Below are positions 9,301 to 16,999 of a DNA stretch of 64,000 nt, piece by piece (within the stretch, counting starts at the first letter, position 1; each line of letters begins with the position of its first letter). Origin of the DNA: Nocardioides cremeus (GTDB lineage Bacteria; Actinomycetota; Actinomycetes; Propionibacteriales; Nocardioidaceae); the NCBI RefSeq assembly GCF_030518195.1, contig NZ_JAULSC010000018.1, forward strand, positions 1 through 64,000, in the 5' to 3' direction. The notes beneath the pieces were generated by a model. The model did no database searches. It had not been told where the DNA came from and saw nothing but the letters and a program-made list of their open reading frames with translations. The position numbers were made by a program, and so were the translations under genes.

Positions 9301-10098
9301 ATGTCCGGGCACCCAGCGCCCTCCGCCGAGGAGGAGGCCCGCCTGCGCCGCCTCCTCGCCGACGCCCGCCACGAGGCCCCGGTGCCCGCCGACGTCGCCG
9401 CCCGCCTCGACGAGGTCCTGGGACGGCTCGAGGCCGGCGAGGACGTGCCCAGCGGCATCAGCGGCACCGGCGTGCTCGAGCTGGCCGCGGCCCGCCGGCG
9501 CCGCGCCGCCTCGATGCTGGTGGCCGCGGCGGCCGTCATCGCCGTCGGCATCGGCCTGGGCCAGGTCGTCGACCTCTCGGGGAGTGGTTCCGGCTCCGAC
9601 AGCAGCGGGACCGAGAGCGCCGTGAGCGCCGAGCGCGACCAGGAGCGCGAGCGCTCGATCGCCCCCGACCGCGGCGACACCGGCGAGGGCGGGTCGAGCC
9701 CGGGCGGCGCGGCCGCCAACGACGAGCTCAGCCCGGGCACCACGATGTCGCGCGAGGAGCCCCCGCGCGCCGTCGTGGTCGTCGACCGCCGCCTCGCCCG
9801 GGTCGGTGACGACTCCTTCAGCGACGACGCCGCCATCGTGCAGCGCCGCGCCATCCGCACCGGCGGCGGGCCCTCGGCCCGCGTCGCCCGGCTGCGGGCG
9901 GCCCCGCGGCCGGTCGCGCGCAGGTGGCAGGACTGCGCCCCCGCCGAGTGGGGCGAGGGCATCCCCGTCGCGGTCCTCTACGACGGCGAGCCGGCGGTCC
10001 TCGCGTTCCGCGCACCGGCCGGCGACAGCCAGGTCGTCGACCTGCTGCAGTGCGGCACCGGAGGCGTGCTGCGCAGCACCACGCTCCCCCGGCGCTGA
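9301..10098 (+). CDS. Putative anti-sigma factor (single-pass membrane protein)
   Basis: A 265-residue protein with an acidic cytoplasmic N-terminus (about 1-70), one transmembrane segment (SMLVAAAAVIAVGIGLGQVV, about 72-91), a long Ser/Gly/Glu linker and a small extracytoplasmic C-terminal domain with two cysteines (WQDCAPAEW and LLQCGTGGV). I see no zinc-binding HXXXCXXC anti-sigma motif, so the assignment rests on position directly after the ECF sigma gene and on topology; in M. tuberculosis this slot is held by the SigM antagonist. ATG 9301 has a good GGAGG upstream; the frame is open to 9067 inside sigM, but that extension lacks a ribosome-binding site. The 136 bases between the genes show no clear promoter. 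Confidence 0.6.
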   Translation: MSGHPAPSAEEEARLRRLLADARHEAPVPADVAARLDEVLGRLEAGEDVPSGISGTGVLELAAARRRRAASMLVAAAAVIAVGIGLGQVVDLSGSGSGSDSSGTESAVSAERDQERERSIAPDRGDTGEGGSSPGGAAANDELSPGTTMSREEPPRAVVVVDRRLARVGDDSFSDDAAIVQRRAIRTGGGPSARVARLRAAPRPVARRWQDCAPAEWGEGIPVAVLYDGEPAVLAFRAPAGDSQVVDLLQCGTGGVLRSTTLPRR

Positions 10099-10158
10099 CC
10101 GGCCACCTGCCCGTCAGGGACCGGCCACCCTCCCGGCACCCCGCGCAGGGCGCGCCCG

Positions 10159-10214
10159 GGAATGCCACTCGCCTAGGATCGGTTGGACCCGACGGACCAG
10201 GAACCGGTCCAACC
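10159..10214 (+). promoter_or_regulatory. SigR/SigH-type promoter of trxB with overlapping inverted repeat
   Basis: GGAAT at 10159-10163 is followed, after exactly 18 bases, by GTT at 10182-10184. This matches the disulfide-stress sigma consensus GGAAY-N18/19-GTT of actinobacteria, for which the thioredoxin system is the classic target. The start codon is about 50 bases downstream. A 9-bp perfect inverted repeat (GGTTGGACC 10181-10189, GGTCCAACC 10206-10214) begins at the -10 element and could be an operator or a leader hairpin. Confidence 0.65.
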
Positions 10215-10239
10215 CCCTGACCGAGGAGCAGCTGGACGC

Positions 10240-11241
10240 ATGGCCGAGAACGACATCCGCAACGTGATCATCATCGGCTCGGGCCCCGCCGGGTACACCG
10301 CGGCGGTCTACGCCGCCCGTGCCAACCTGCACCCGCTGGTGTTCGAGGGCTCCGTCACCGCCGGTGGCGCGCTGATGAACACCACCGAGGTCGAGAACTT
10401 CCCCGGCTTCCGCGACGGCATCATGGGCCCGGCGCTGATGGACGAGATGCGCGGCCAGGCCGAGCGCTTCGGCGCCGAGCTGGTGGCCGACGACGTCGTC
10501 GAGGTCGAGCTGACCGGCGACGTCAAGACGGTCCGCACCGCCACCGACACCCACCGCGCCCACGCCGTGATCCTGGCGACCGGCTCGGGCTACCGAGAGC
10601 TGGGCCTGCCCAACGAGAAGGCCCTCTCTGGCCGCGGCGTGTCCTGGTGCGCCACCTGCGACGGCTTCTTCTTCCGCGACCAGCACATCGCCGTGGTCGG
10701 CGGTGGCGACTCCGCGATCGAGGAGGCCACCTTCCTGACCCGGTTCGGCTCCAAGGTCTCCCTGATCGTGCGCCGTGACGAGCTGCGCGCCTCCAAGATC
10801 ATGCAGGAGCGTGCCTTCGCCGACCCCAAGCTCGAGATCATCTGGAACAGCAAGGTCGCCGAGATCAACGGCACCGACAAGCTGGAGTCCGTCACCCTCG
10901 AGGACACCACCACCGGCGAGCAGCGCAACCTCGACGCCACCGGGCTGTTCATCGCGATCGGGCACGACCCGCGCTCCGAGCTGCTCCACGGCCAGATCGA
11001 CCTCGACGACAACGGCTACGTGCTGGCCCAGCACCCCAACACCGGCACCAACCAGCCCGGTGTCTTCGCCTGCGGCGACCTGGTCGACCACCAGTACCGC
11101 CAGGCCATCACCGCCGCCGGCACCGGTTGCGCGGCCGCCCTCGACGCCGAGCGCTTCCTGGCCGAGCTCGAGCACGTCGCCGCCAACCCCACCGAGGCGC
11201 AGGAGCGCGCCGACGCCGAGGCCGAGATCGTCAACGCCTGA
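10240..11241 (+). CDS. trxB: Thioredoxin-disulfide reductase
   Basis: A 333-residue FAD/NADPH enzyme that reduces thioredoxin. The N-terminal FAD site [10 protein letters not shown] (13-22), the redox pair CATC (Cys137, Cys140, in [11 protein letters not shown]), the NADPH-binding [10 protein letters not shown] and the C-terminal GVFACGDL are all present, and the length is normal. ATG 10240 ([11 protein letters not shown]) is preceded by GAGGAG; earlier in-frame codons lie in the promoter region. It is followed after 116 bases by trxA, which has its own stress-type promoter. Cytosolic. Confidence 0.96.
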   Translation: MAENDIRNVIIIGSGPAGYTAAVYAARANLHPLVFEGSVTAGGALMNTTEVENFPGFRDGIMGPALMDEMRGQAERFGAELVADDVVEVELTGDVKTVRTATDTHRAHAVILATGSGYRELGLPNEKALSGRGVSWCATCDGFFFRDQHIAVVGGGDSAIEEATFLTRFGSKVSLIVRRDELRASKIMQERAFADPKLEIIWNSKVAEINGTDKLESVTLEDTTTGEQRNLDATGLFIAIGHDPRSELLHGQIDLDDNGYVLAQHPNTGTNQPGVFACGDLVDHQYRQAITAAGTGCAAALDAERFLAELEHVAANPTEAQERADAEAEIVNA

Positions 11242-11262
11242 GCGTCGGACCCCCCGGGCCCC

Positions 11263-11288
11263 GGAACACCGCGGCCCCGATCGGCGTT
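11263..11288 (+). promoter_or_regulatory. SigR/SigH-type promoter of trxA
   Basis: GGAAC at 11263-11267 and GTT at 11286-11288 are separated by exactly 18 bases, the same architecture as upstream of trxB. It lies in the trxB-trxA gap, about 70 bases before the trxA start, so trxA can probably be induced on its own under thiol stress. The two occurrences support each other. Confidence 0.6.
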
Positions 11289-11357
11289 CTCCGTACGACC
11301 CGCAGCGCAGCAGCTCCCCCACACACCGTCAGCAACACAGATCCGAAAGGTCCCACC

Positions 11358-11681
11358 ATGGGCAACATCTCCGCCGTGACCGACGCCGAGTTCGACCAGA
11401 CGGTCCTGATGGCCGACAAGCCGGTCCTCGTGGACTTCTGGGCCGAGTGGTGCGGGCCGTGCCGCCAGGTCGCCCCGATCCTCGACGAGCTCGCCGGTGC
11501 GCACGGCGACAAGATCACCTTCCTGAAGATGAACGTCGACGAGAACCCGGTGACGCCGTCGTCCTACCGCGTGACCGGCATCCCGACGATCAACGTCTAC
11601 CAGGGCGGCCAGGTCGTCAAGACCATCGTCGGCGCCCGCCCGAAGGCCGCGCTGCTCAAGGAGCTCTCGGACTTCATCTGA
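11358..11681 (+). CDS. trxA: Thioredoxin
   Basis: A 107-residue classical thioredoxin with the active site WCGPC (Cys32, Cys35 in FWAEWCGPCRQVAP), the cis-proline region (GIPTINVYQGG) and the normal length. It reduces protein disulfides with electrons from TrxB. ATG 11358 has a GAAAGG ribosome-binding site; the frame is open further upstream, but only through the trxB gene. A strong hairpin terminator follows 24 bases after the stop. Confidence 0.97.
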   Translation: MGNISAVTDAEFDQTVLMADKPVLVDFWAEWCGPCRQVAPILDELAGAHGDKITFLKMNVDENPVTPSSYRVTGIPTINVYQGGQVVKTIVGARPKAALLKELSDFI

Positions 11682-11705
11682 GCCCCGGCTCGAACGCGTC
11701 ACCGG

Positions 11706-11733
11706 ACCCCCGGCACCTCACGGTGCCGGGGGT
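11706..11733. terminator. Convergent hairpin terminator between trxA and the GNAT gene
   Basis: A perfect 12-bp stem (ACCCCCGGCACC 11706-11717 and GGTGCCGGGGGT 11722-11733) with a 4-base loop. There is no long T-run, as is common in high-GC actinobacteria. It serves trxA from the left, and the stop codon of the leftward GNAT gene (11718-11720) lies in its loop. Confidence 0.75.
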
Positions 11734-12473
11734 TCGCTGCGTTCGGCGGCCGGGACCGCAGCGGGTCGCACCGCCCCGCGCAGCCGCTCGATGGCCGCCT
11801 CCACCTCGTCGCGCCAGCTCAGGGCCGAGCGCAGGTCCATCCGCATCCGCGGTGTCAGTGGGTGCGGACGCTGGGTGCCGAAGCCCACGCCGCCCAGGAA
11901 CCCCACGGGCAGGGCGCAGCGGGCCACCTGCGGGCCCGGCCACGCCCCCAGGGCGCTCCCGGTCGGAGTGGCCCGTCCGAAGGCCTCCACGGCGCGGTAG
12001 CCGCCCCGTCCGAGCAGGTCGCGCGCCATCGCCTGCACCAGCACCCGGCCCAGTCCCCCGCCGGCGTGCACCGGGTCGACGTACCCGCTGACCAGCAGCA
12101 CCGCGTCGGGCGAGACCGGCGACGTCGCGAACGCGTCGGCGCCCGGCACGAACGCCGGCGGCGCGTAGATTAGGTGCCCCACCGCACGGCCGTCGACCAG
12201 CACCACCCGACCGCAGGAACCCCACTCGCGCAGCACCCGGGAGACCCAGGCGGCACGCTCGTCGGCGGCCTCCTGCGGCGAGCAGGCGCGGGCGCGGCGC
12301 ACCGGGTCGAGCTGCCAGGTCGCGCAGGTGCGGCACGGCGCGTCGAGCTCCTCGAGCAGGTCCAGCGTCAGCCGGACGACCTTGCGTGCCACCTGCCACA
12401 CCCGCCTCACCGTGGACTGTGAGCCGATCGACCCGCCCACCACGCGATCTGCGCGTGCGTGCGAGCCCGGCAT
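11718..12473 (-). CDS. GNAT family N-acetyltransferase
   Basis: A protein of up to 251 residues with the GNAT acetyl-CoA-binding motif in the middle (VSGYVDPVHAGGGLGRVLVQ, then AMARDLLGRGGYRAVEAFG). It also has a Cys pair in the N-terminal part (APCRTCATW) and a Cys-containing W-G-S-C segment. The acceptor substrate is unknown. The start is uncertain: ATG 12473 gives an Arg-rich leader, whereas the conserved part seems to begin near VARKVVRLTLDLL. Its stop codon lies in the loop of the terminator shared with trxA, an economical convergent arrangement. Divergent from the aminotransferase gene, 19 bases apart. Confidence 0.75.
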   Translation of the reverse strand: MPGSHARADRVVGGSIGSQSTVRRVWQVARKVVRLTLDLLEELDAPCRTCATWQLDPVRRARACSPQEAADERAAWVSRVLREWGSCGRVVLVDGRAVGHLIYAPPAFVPGADAFATSPVSPDAVLLVSGYVDPVHAGGGLGRVLVQAMARDLLGRGGYRAVEAFGRATPTGSALGAWPGPQVARCALPVGFLGGVGFGTQRPHPLTPRMRMDLRSALSWRDEVEAAIERLRGAVRPAAVPAAERSEPPAP

Positions 12474-12492
12474 CCCTCATGCTAGACCTGTC

Positions 12493-13806
12493 ATGGATTC
12501 CTCACCCGCGCGCTCGCAGACCCGCCTCGACTCCTTCGTCGACCTCTACGCCGCGCGGACGGCCGGCATGACCGCCTCCGAGATCCGCGCCCTCTTCGCC
12601 GTCGCCTCGCGACCCGAGGTCGTCTCGCTCGCCGGTGGGATGCCCAACATCTCGGGGCTGCCGCTCGACGTGGTGGGTGGTGCCATCGGTGAGCTCGTCG
12701 AGCAGCACGGCACCGTGGCGATGCAGTACGGCTCGGGCCAGGGCGTGCCCGAGCTGCGCGAGCAGATCACCGACGTGATGCGCCTCGAGGGCATCGAGGC
12801 CCACCCCGACGACGTCGTGGTCACGGTCGGCTCCCAGCAGGCCGTCGACCTGGTCACCCGGGTCTTCTGCGACCCCGGCGACGTGGTCATCTGCGAGGCA
12901 CCGTCGTACGTCGGCGCGCTGGGCGTCTTCCGCGCCTACCAGGCCGAGGTCGTGCACGCCGAGATGGACGCCCACGGGCTGGTGCCCGAGGCGCTGCGCC
13001 AGGCCATCGCCTCGGTCAAGGCGGCGGGCAAGACGATCAAGTTCCTCTACACGATCCCGAACTTCCACAACCCCGCCGGCGTGACCATGTCGGCGCAGCG
13101 GCGCACCGAGGTGCTCGAGATCTGCCGCGAGGAGGGCGTGCTGATCCTCGAGGACAACCCCTACGGGCTGCTGGGCTTCGAGCGGGAGCCGCTGCGGGCG
13201 CTGCGCGCCGACGAGGCCGACACCGTGATCTACCTGGGCTCGTTCTCCAAGACCTTCGCCCCCGGGTTCCGGGTCGGCTGGGCGCTGGCGCCGCACCCGG
13301 TGCGCGAGAAGCTCGTGCTGGCCCAGGAGTCGGCGACCCTGTGCCCCCCGCAGTTCTCGCAGATGGCCGTGTCGGCGTACCTGGCCAGCCACGACTGGGT
13401 GGGCCAGATCAAGGAGTTCCGCGAGATGTACCGCGAGCGCCGCGACGCGATGGTCTCCGCGCTCGACGACCTGATGCCGGCCGGTTGCACGTGGAACGTC
13501 CCCGAGGGCGGCTTCTACGTCTGGCTGGGCCTGCCCCCGGGCATCGACGCCAAGGCGATGCTGCCCCGAGCCGTCACGGCGCGGGTGGCCTACGTGCCCG
13601 GCACGGCCTTCTACGCCGACGGGTTCGGCTCCAGCGCCATGCGCCTGTCGTTCTGCTACCCCACCCCGGAGCGGATCCGCGAGGGAGTGCGGCGCCTGGC
13701 CGGCGTGCTCGAGGCCGAGATCGAGCTGCGCGCGACCTTCGGGGCGACGCTGCCCGAACGCGGCCTGCCCGCCGGCTACGACGCGCCCGGCACCGACGTC
13801 AGCTGA
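12493..13806 (+). CDS. PLP-dependent aminotransferase, class I/II fold (2-aminoadipate-type)
   Basis: A 437-residue fold-type I aminotransferase of the MocR-related/LysN group without a DNA-binding domain. The PLP lysine is Lys253 in YLGSFSKTFAPGFR; other cofactor residues are visible in IPNFHNPAGVT and ILEDNPYGLLGF, and the C-terminal substrate Arg region is present (SAMRLSFCYPTPE). Homologues act on 2-aminoadipate, aromatic or branched amino acids; the substrate cannot be fixed here. ATG 12493 has no obvious ribosome-binding site and lies 4 bases after a TAGACC box, so the mRNA may be leaderless. The open frame upstream to 12328 overlaps the divergent GNAT gene and is rejected. Confidence 0.85.
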   Translation: MDSSPARSQTRLDSFVDLYAARTAGMTASEIRALFAVASRPEVVSLAGGMPNISGLPLDVVGGAIGELVEQHGTVAMQYGSGQGVPELREQITDVMRLEGIEAHPDDVVVTVGSQQAVDLVTRVFCDPGDVVICEAPSYVGALGVFRAYQAEVVHAEMDAHGLVPEALRQAIASVKAAGKTIKFLYTIPNFHNPAGVTMSAQRRTEVLEICREEGVLILEDNPYGLLGFEREPLRALRADEADTVIYLGSFSKTFAPGFRVGWALAPHPVREKLVLAQESATLCPPQFSQMAVSAYLASHDWVGQIKEFREMYRERRDAMVSALDDLMPAGCTWNVPEGGFYVWLGLPPGIDAKAMLPRAVTARVAYVPGTAFYADGFGSSAMRLSFCYPTPERIREGVRRLAGVLEAEIELRATFGATLPERGLPAGYDAPGTDVS

Positions 13807-13849
13807 GCAACGTCGGGCCGGCGCCCGCACACGTGGCAGGATCACCCCT

Positions 13850-14617
13850 GTGCTGGACCTGACCTATCCCCCGATCATCCTCGCCGCCAAGACCGGATTC
13901 CGGCTGCTGGGCCAGCGCATCACCATGACGGGCACCGAGCACGTGCCCCGCGAGGGTGGGGTGCTCATCGCCTGCAACCACATCGGGTACGTCGACTTCG
14001 TCTACGGCGGGCTGGCCGCGAACCCCTCGGGGCGCCTGGTGCGCTTCATGGCGAAGCGCGAGATCTTCGACCACCCGCTGGGCGGGCCGCTGATGCGCTC
14101 GCTGCACCACATCGAGGTCGACCGCGGCGAGGGTCTGGCCTCCTTCCGCACCGCGGTGGACTTCCTGCAGCAGGGCGAGGCCGTGGGGATCTTCCCCGAG
14201 GCGACCATCTCGCGCTCGATGGACCTCAAGGAGTTCAAGACCGGTGCGGTGCGGATCGCCGCCGAGGCCGGGGTCCCGATCGTGCCGGTCATCCTCTGGG
14301 GCACCCAGCGGATGATGACCAAGGACCACCCGCGCGACTTCTCCCGGGGCAAGACGATCTCGTTGAGCGTCGGCGAGCCGATGCACCCCGACGGCAGCGA
14401 CCCCGTGGGCCAGACCGCCCAGCTGCGGGACCGGATGTCTTCGATGCTCGACGACGCCATCGCCGCCTACCCGGCCGACGAGCAGCCCCCGGGCTCCTGG
14501 TGGGTGCCGGCGCGGCACGGCGGCTCGGCCCCCACGCCCGAGGAGGCAGCTCGACTCGACGCCGAGGAGAAGCGCGCACGGGCTGCCAAGCGGGCCGCCA
14601 AGCGCGCCCAGGGCTGA
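13850..14617 (+). CDS. Lysophospholipid acyltransferase family protein (PlsC-like)
   Basis: A 255-residue 1-acylglycerol-3-phosphate acyltransferase-type protein. The HX4D catalytic motif is NHIGYVD (about residues 43-49) and the acceptor-binding motif is FPEATIS (about 117-123), in the usual order and spacing. A short hydrophobic N-terminus probably associates it with the membrane; the C-terminus is Lys/Arg/Ala-rich. It would transfer a fatty acyl chain to a lysophospholipid or another acceptor. It starts at GTG 13850, 43 bases after the aminotransferase, and is convergent with parB across a palindrome-rich gap. Confidence 0.85.
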   Translation: MLDLTYPPIILAAKTGFRLLGQRITMTGTEHVPREGGVLIACNHIGYVDFVYGGLAANPSGRLVRFMAKREIFDHPLGGPLMRSLHHIEVDRGEGLASFRTAVDFLQQGEAVGIFPEATISRSMDLKEFKTGAVRIAAEAGVPIVPVILWGTQRMMTKDHPRDFSRGKTISLSVGEPMHPDGSDPVGQTAQLRDRMSSMLDDAIAAYPADEQPPGSWWVPARHGGSAPTPEEAARLDAEEKRARAAKRAAKRAQG

Positions 14618-14637
14618 ACCGGCGCCCGCGAGTTTTA

Positions 14638-14753
14638 TCGGCCGGCCGATGAACCTGGCGGGTGGCCGATGAAGCTTCATCGGCCCGGCGGGAGCTTTGT
14701 CGGCCGGCCGCTGAACCTGTTCCCAGTCACTTTGTCGACAAAGCGACATGTCG
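14638..14753. repeat. Cluster of palindromes and direct repeats between acyltransferase and parB
   Basis: The 160-base convergent gap holds a 20-base direct repeat (TCGGCCGGCCGATGAACCTG at 14638-14657 and 14700-14719, one mismatch) flanking a perfect 22-bp palindrome at 14664-14685 (centre GATGAAGCTTCATC). These are followed by a 14-bp palindrome CTTTGTCGACAAAG (14730-14743) and a 10-bp palindrome CGACATGTCG (14744-14753). They could terminate both transcripts; the repeat of GGCCGATGAA units also resembles a dispersed element. No gene is seen. Confidence 0.7.
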
Positions 14754-14777
14754 GTTTGTCGGCTGATCGACGTGTGG

Positions 14778-15836
14778 TTAGATCGGCCGGTCCTTGCGGT
14801 TGCGGGGGTCGATCACGTCGATGATGCGCTGGAGGTCCTCCAGGGTGGCGAACTCGACGCTGATCTTGCCCTTGCTGCGTCCCATGTCGACCTTCACACG
14901 GGTCTCCAGGCGGTCAGAGAGCCGCTCGGCGATGTCGCCGAGGCCGGGAGCAGCCGGCTTCGAGCGCCGGGTGCGCGGTCCGGGGCGGCCGTGGTCGCCC
15001 ACGGCCACGATCTCCTCGAGCCCGCGCACGCTGATCCCCTCAGAGACCACGCGCTGGGCCAGCCGGTCCTGCAGCTCGGCGTCGTCGACGGCCAGCAGGC
15101 TGCGCGCGTGACCCGCCGACAGCACGCCGGCCGCCACGCGCCGCTGGACCGCGGGGCTGAGCCGCAGCAGCCGCAGCGTGTTGGAGATCTGCGGCCGGGA
15201 CCGGCCAATCCGCTGGGCCAGCTCGTCGTGCGTGCAGCCGAAGTCCTCCAGAAGCTGCGCGTACGCCGATGCCTCCTCCAGCGGGTTCAGCTCGGAGCGG
15301 TGCAGGTTCTCCAGCAGCGCGTCGCGCAGCATGTCGGTGTCGTCGGTCTCCCGCACGATGGCTGGGATGGCCTGCAGACCGGCCTGCTGGGCAGCCCGCC
15401 ACCGGCGCTCCCCCATCACCAGCTCGAAGCTGTCGGGCGCGGCGCGCCGGACCACGATCGGCTGGAGCAGGCCCACCTCCCGGATCGAGTGCACCAGCTC
15501 GGCCATCGCGTCCTCGTCGAAGACCTGACGCGGCTGCACGCGGTTGGGCACGATCTGGCCGACCGGGATCTCGCTGAACCAGGCGCCGTGCACCGGCGCC
15601 AGCGACGGATCCGTCGACCCCGCGTCCTCGGCGTGGCTGACCTGTCTGGCGTGGTCGGCCTGCCCGGAGTCGTGGTCCTCGTGAGCACCGCCGGGCGCCG
15701 AGACGCTCGTACCGGAGCCGTCCGTGCCGCTGGGCTGCTCGCCGGGAGCGGACGGCGCGGCAGCGGGGGAGGTGGGGATCAGCGAGCCCAGCCCGCGACC
15801 GAGGCCGCGACGGGTGGCGGGACGGGGTGCGTTCAC
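14778..15836 (-). CDS. parB: Chromosome partitioning protein ParB
   Basis: A 352-residue centromere-binding CTPase. It has a basic N-terminus that would contact ParA (RRGLGRGLGSLIP), a linker of about 60 residues, the ParB/Srx domain from about 90 (QIVPNRVQPRQ, then the CTP/clamp motif GERRWRA near 143), a helix-turn-helix (LAQRIGRSRPQISNTLRLL, about 205-225) and a C-terminal dimerisation segment (GKISVEFATLEDLQRIIDVI). It should load at the parS sites found nearby and help origin segregation with ParA. GTG 15836 overlaps the parA stop by 4 bases. Confidence 0.96.
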   Translation of the reverse strand: MNAPRPATRRGLGRGLGSLIPTSPAAAPSAPGEQPSGTDGSGTSVSAPGGAHEDHDSGQADHARQVSHAEDAGSTDPSLAPVHGAWFSEIPVGQIVPNRVQPRQVFDEDAMAELVHSIREVGLLQPIVVRRAAPDSFELVMGERRWRAAQQAGLQAIPAIVRETDDTDMLRDALLENLHRSELNPLEEASAYAQLLEDFGCTHDELAQRIGRSRPQISNTLRLLRLSPAVQRRVAAGVLSAGHARSLLAVDDAELQDRLAQRVVSEGISVRGLEEIVAVGDHGRPGPRTRRSKPAAPGLGDIAERLSDRLETRVKVDMGRSKGKISVEFATLEDLQRIIDVIDPRNRKDRPI

Positions 15837-16864
15837 GAGCGGACTCCTCGACTGGTGATCTCGCGTGCCGCCTCCAGGTAGGAGAGCGCGCCCGGCGAAC
15901 CGGGATCGTAGGTCATCACGGTCTGCGCGTACGACGGCGCCTCGGAGACGCGGACAGAGCGGGGGATCGCGGTGCGCAGCACCTGCTCCCCGAAGTGCTC
16001 CCGCACCTCCTCCGCGACGCCGGCGGCGAGCCGGGTGCGGCCGTCGTACATGGTGACCAGGATCGTGGAGACCGCGAGCGTCGGGTTGAGGTGCGCGCGC
16101 ACCATGTCGACGGTCTCGAGCAGCTGTCCCAGGCCCTCCAGCGCGTAGTACTCCGCCTGGATCGGGATCATCATCTCCTCACCCGCGACCAGCGCGTTCA
16201 GCGTGAGCAGGCCCAGCGACGGGGGGCAGTCGACGATCACGTAGTCGTAGCGGTCCTCGCCGGCCTCGGCAGCCGTACCGACGCCGGGGTGACCGTGGAT
16301 GGCCTTGCGCAGCCGCCCCTCCCGGGCGACCACGCTGACGAGCTCGATCTCGGCGCCTGCCAGGTCGATGGTCGCCGGGACCACCCAGAGGTTGTCCACC
16401 TCGGGGCAGGGGCTGATCACGTCCACCAGCGGCACGCCGTCGACCAGCGCGTCGTAGGTGCTGGGCACGCCGCGGTGGTGGTCGACGTTGAGTGCGGTGG
16501 AGGCGTTGCCCTGCGGGTCCAGGTCGATGACCAGGACGCGCTGGCCCAGCTGGGCGAGCGCTGCGGCCACGTTGACGGTGGTGGTGGTCTTGCCCACGCC
16601 GCCCTTCTGGTTGGCCACGACGAAGATGCGCGTGGCGTCCGGTCGGGGGGCCGGGGGGAGGGACCGCGACCGGAGACGCACCGAGAGGCTGTGCTCGGCG
16701 GCCCGGGCCAGGGGAGTGGCCTCGTCCCCGAGACCCTCGGGCTGCTCGGCCAGGTCCGCCGCGGTCCGGACCTTGTACGGCGTCACCGGGGCCATCCCTG
16801 TTTCACGTGGAACATCAGTGCCACGGTCTCCGGTTTCACGTGAAACATCCTCGGGGGCGGCCAT
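15833..16864 (-). CDS. parA: Chromosome partitioning ATPase ParA (Soj)
   Basis: A 343-residue deviant Walker ATPase: NQKGGVGKTTTTVNVAAAL with the signature lysine, LVIDLDPQGNAST, and the later VIVDCPPSLGLLTLNAL. An N-terminal extension of about 80 residues precedes the core. ATG 16864 was chosen because AGGAGAA lies just upstream; the frame is open to 16948, but that stretch carries DnaA-box-like sites. Two parS sites fall within the first 22 codons, where they are read as VSRETG and VPRETG, so this part of the protein is shaped by the DNA site. It works with ParB in origin partition. Confidence 0.95.
   Translation of the reverse strand: MAAPEDVSRETGDRGTDVPRETGMAPVTPYKVRTAADLAEQPEGLGDEATPLARAAEHSLSVRLRSRSLPPAPRPDATRIFVVANQKGGVGKTTTTVNVAAALAQLGQRVLVIDLDPQGNASTALNVDHHRGVPSTYDALVDGVPLVDVISPCPEVDNLWVVPATIDLAGAEIELVSVVAREGRLRKAIHGHPGVGTAAEAGEDRYDYVIVDCPPSLGLLTLNALVAGEEMMIPIQAEYYALEGLGQLLETVDMVRAHLNPTLAVSTILVTMYDGRTRLAAGVAEEVREHFGEQVLRTAIPRSVRVSEAPSYAQTVMTYDPGSPGALSYLEAAREITSRGVRS
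16799..16814. promoter_or_regulatory. parS site 1 (inside parA)
   Basis: TGTTTCACGTGGAACA differs at one base from the consensus parS TGTTTCACGTGAAACA. It lies within the 5' part of the parA coding region. Confidence 0.88.
16832..16847. promoter_or_regulatory. parS site 2 (inside parA)
   Basis: GGTTTCACGTGAAACA has only the first base off the 16-base parS consensus. It is 33 bases from site 1, start to start, within the parA N-terminal codons. Confidence 0.9.
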
Positions 16865-16873
16865 CGGTTCTCC

Positions 16874-16936
16874 TGTGGATAAGCTGTTGAAACTGGGGAC
16901 GATCACGCTCAGACCGGGCATTTCACCGGTGGATAA
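16874..16936. promoter_or_regulatory. Two DnaA-box-like sites upstream of parA
   Basis: TGTGGATAA (16874-16882) is a perfect DnaA box of the TTATCCACA type; GGTGGATAA (16928-16936) differs at one base. Both lie in the 135-base gap between parA and rsmG, directly upstream of the parA ribosome-binding site, and could let DnaA influence parAB expression or titrate DnaA. Otherwise the gap shows nothing clear. Confidence 0.55.
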
Positions 16937-16999
16937 CTTTGGGGACAAACACCCCCGGTCAACGCGGTGACGCGCTGGCGCTACGCGACGGCCACCGGT

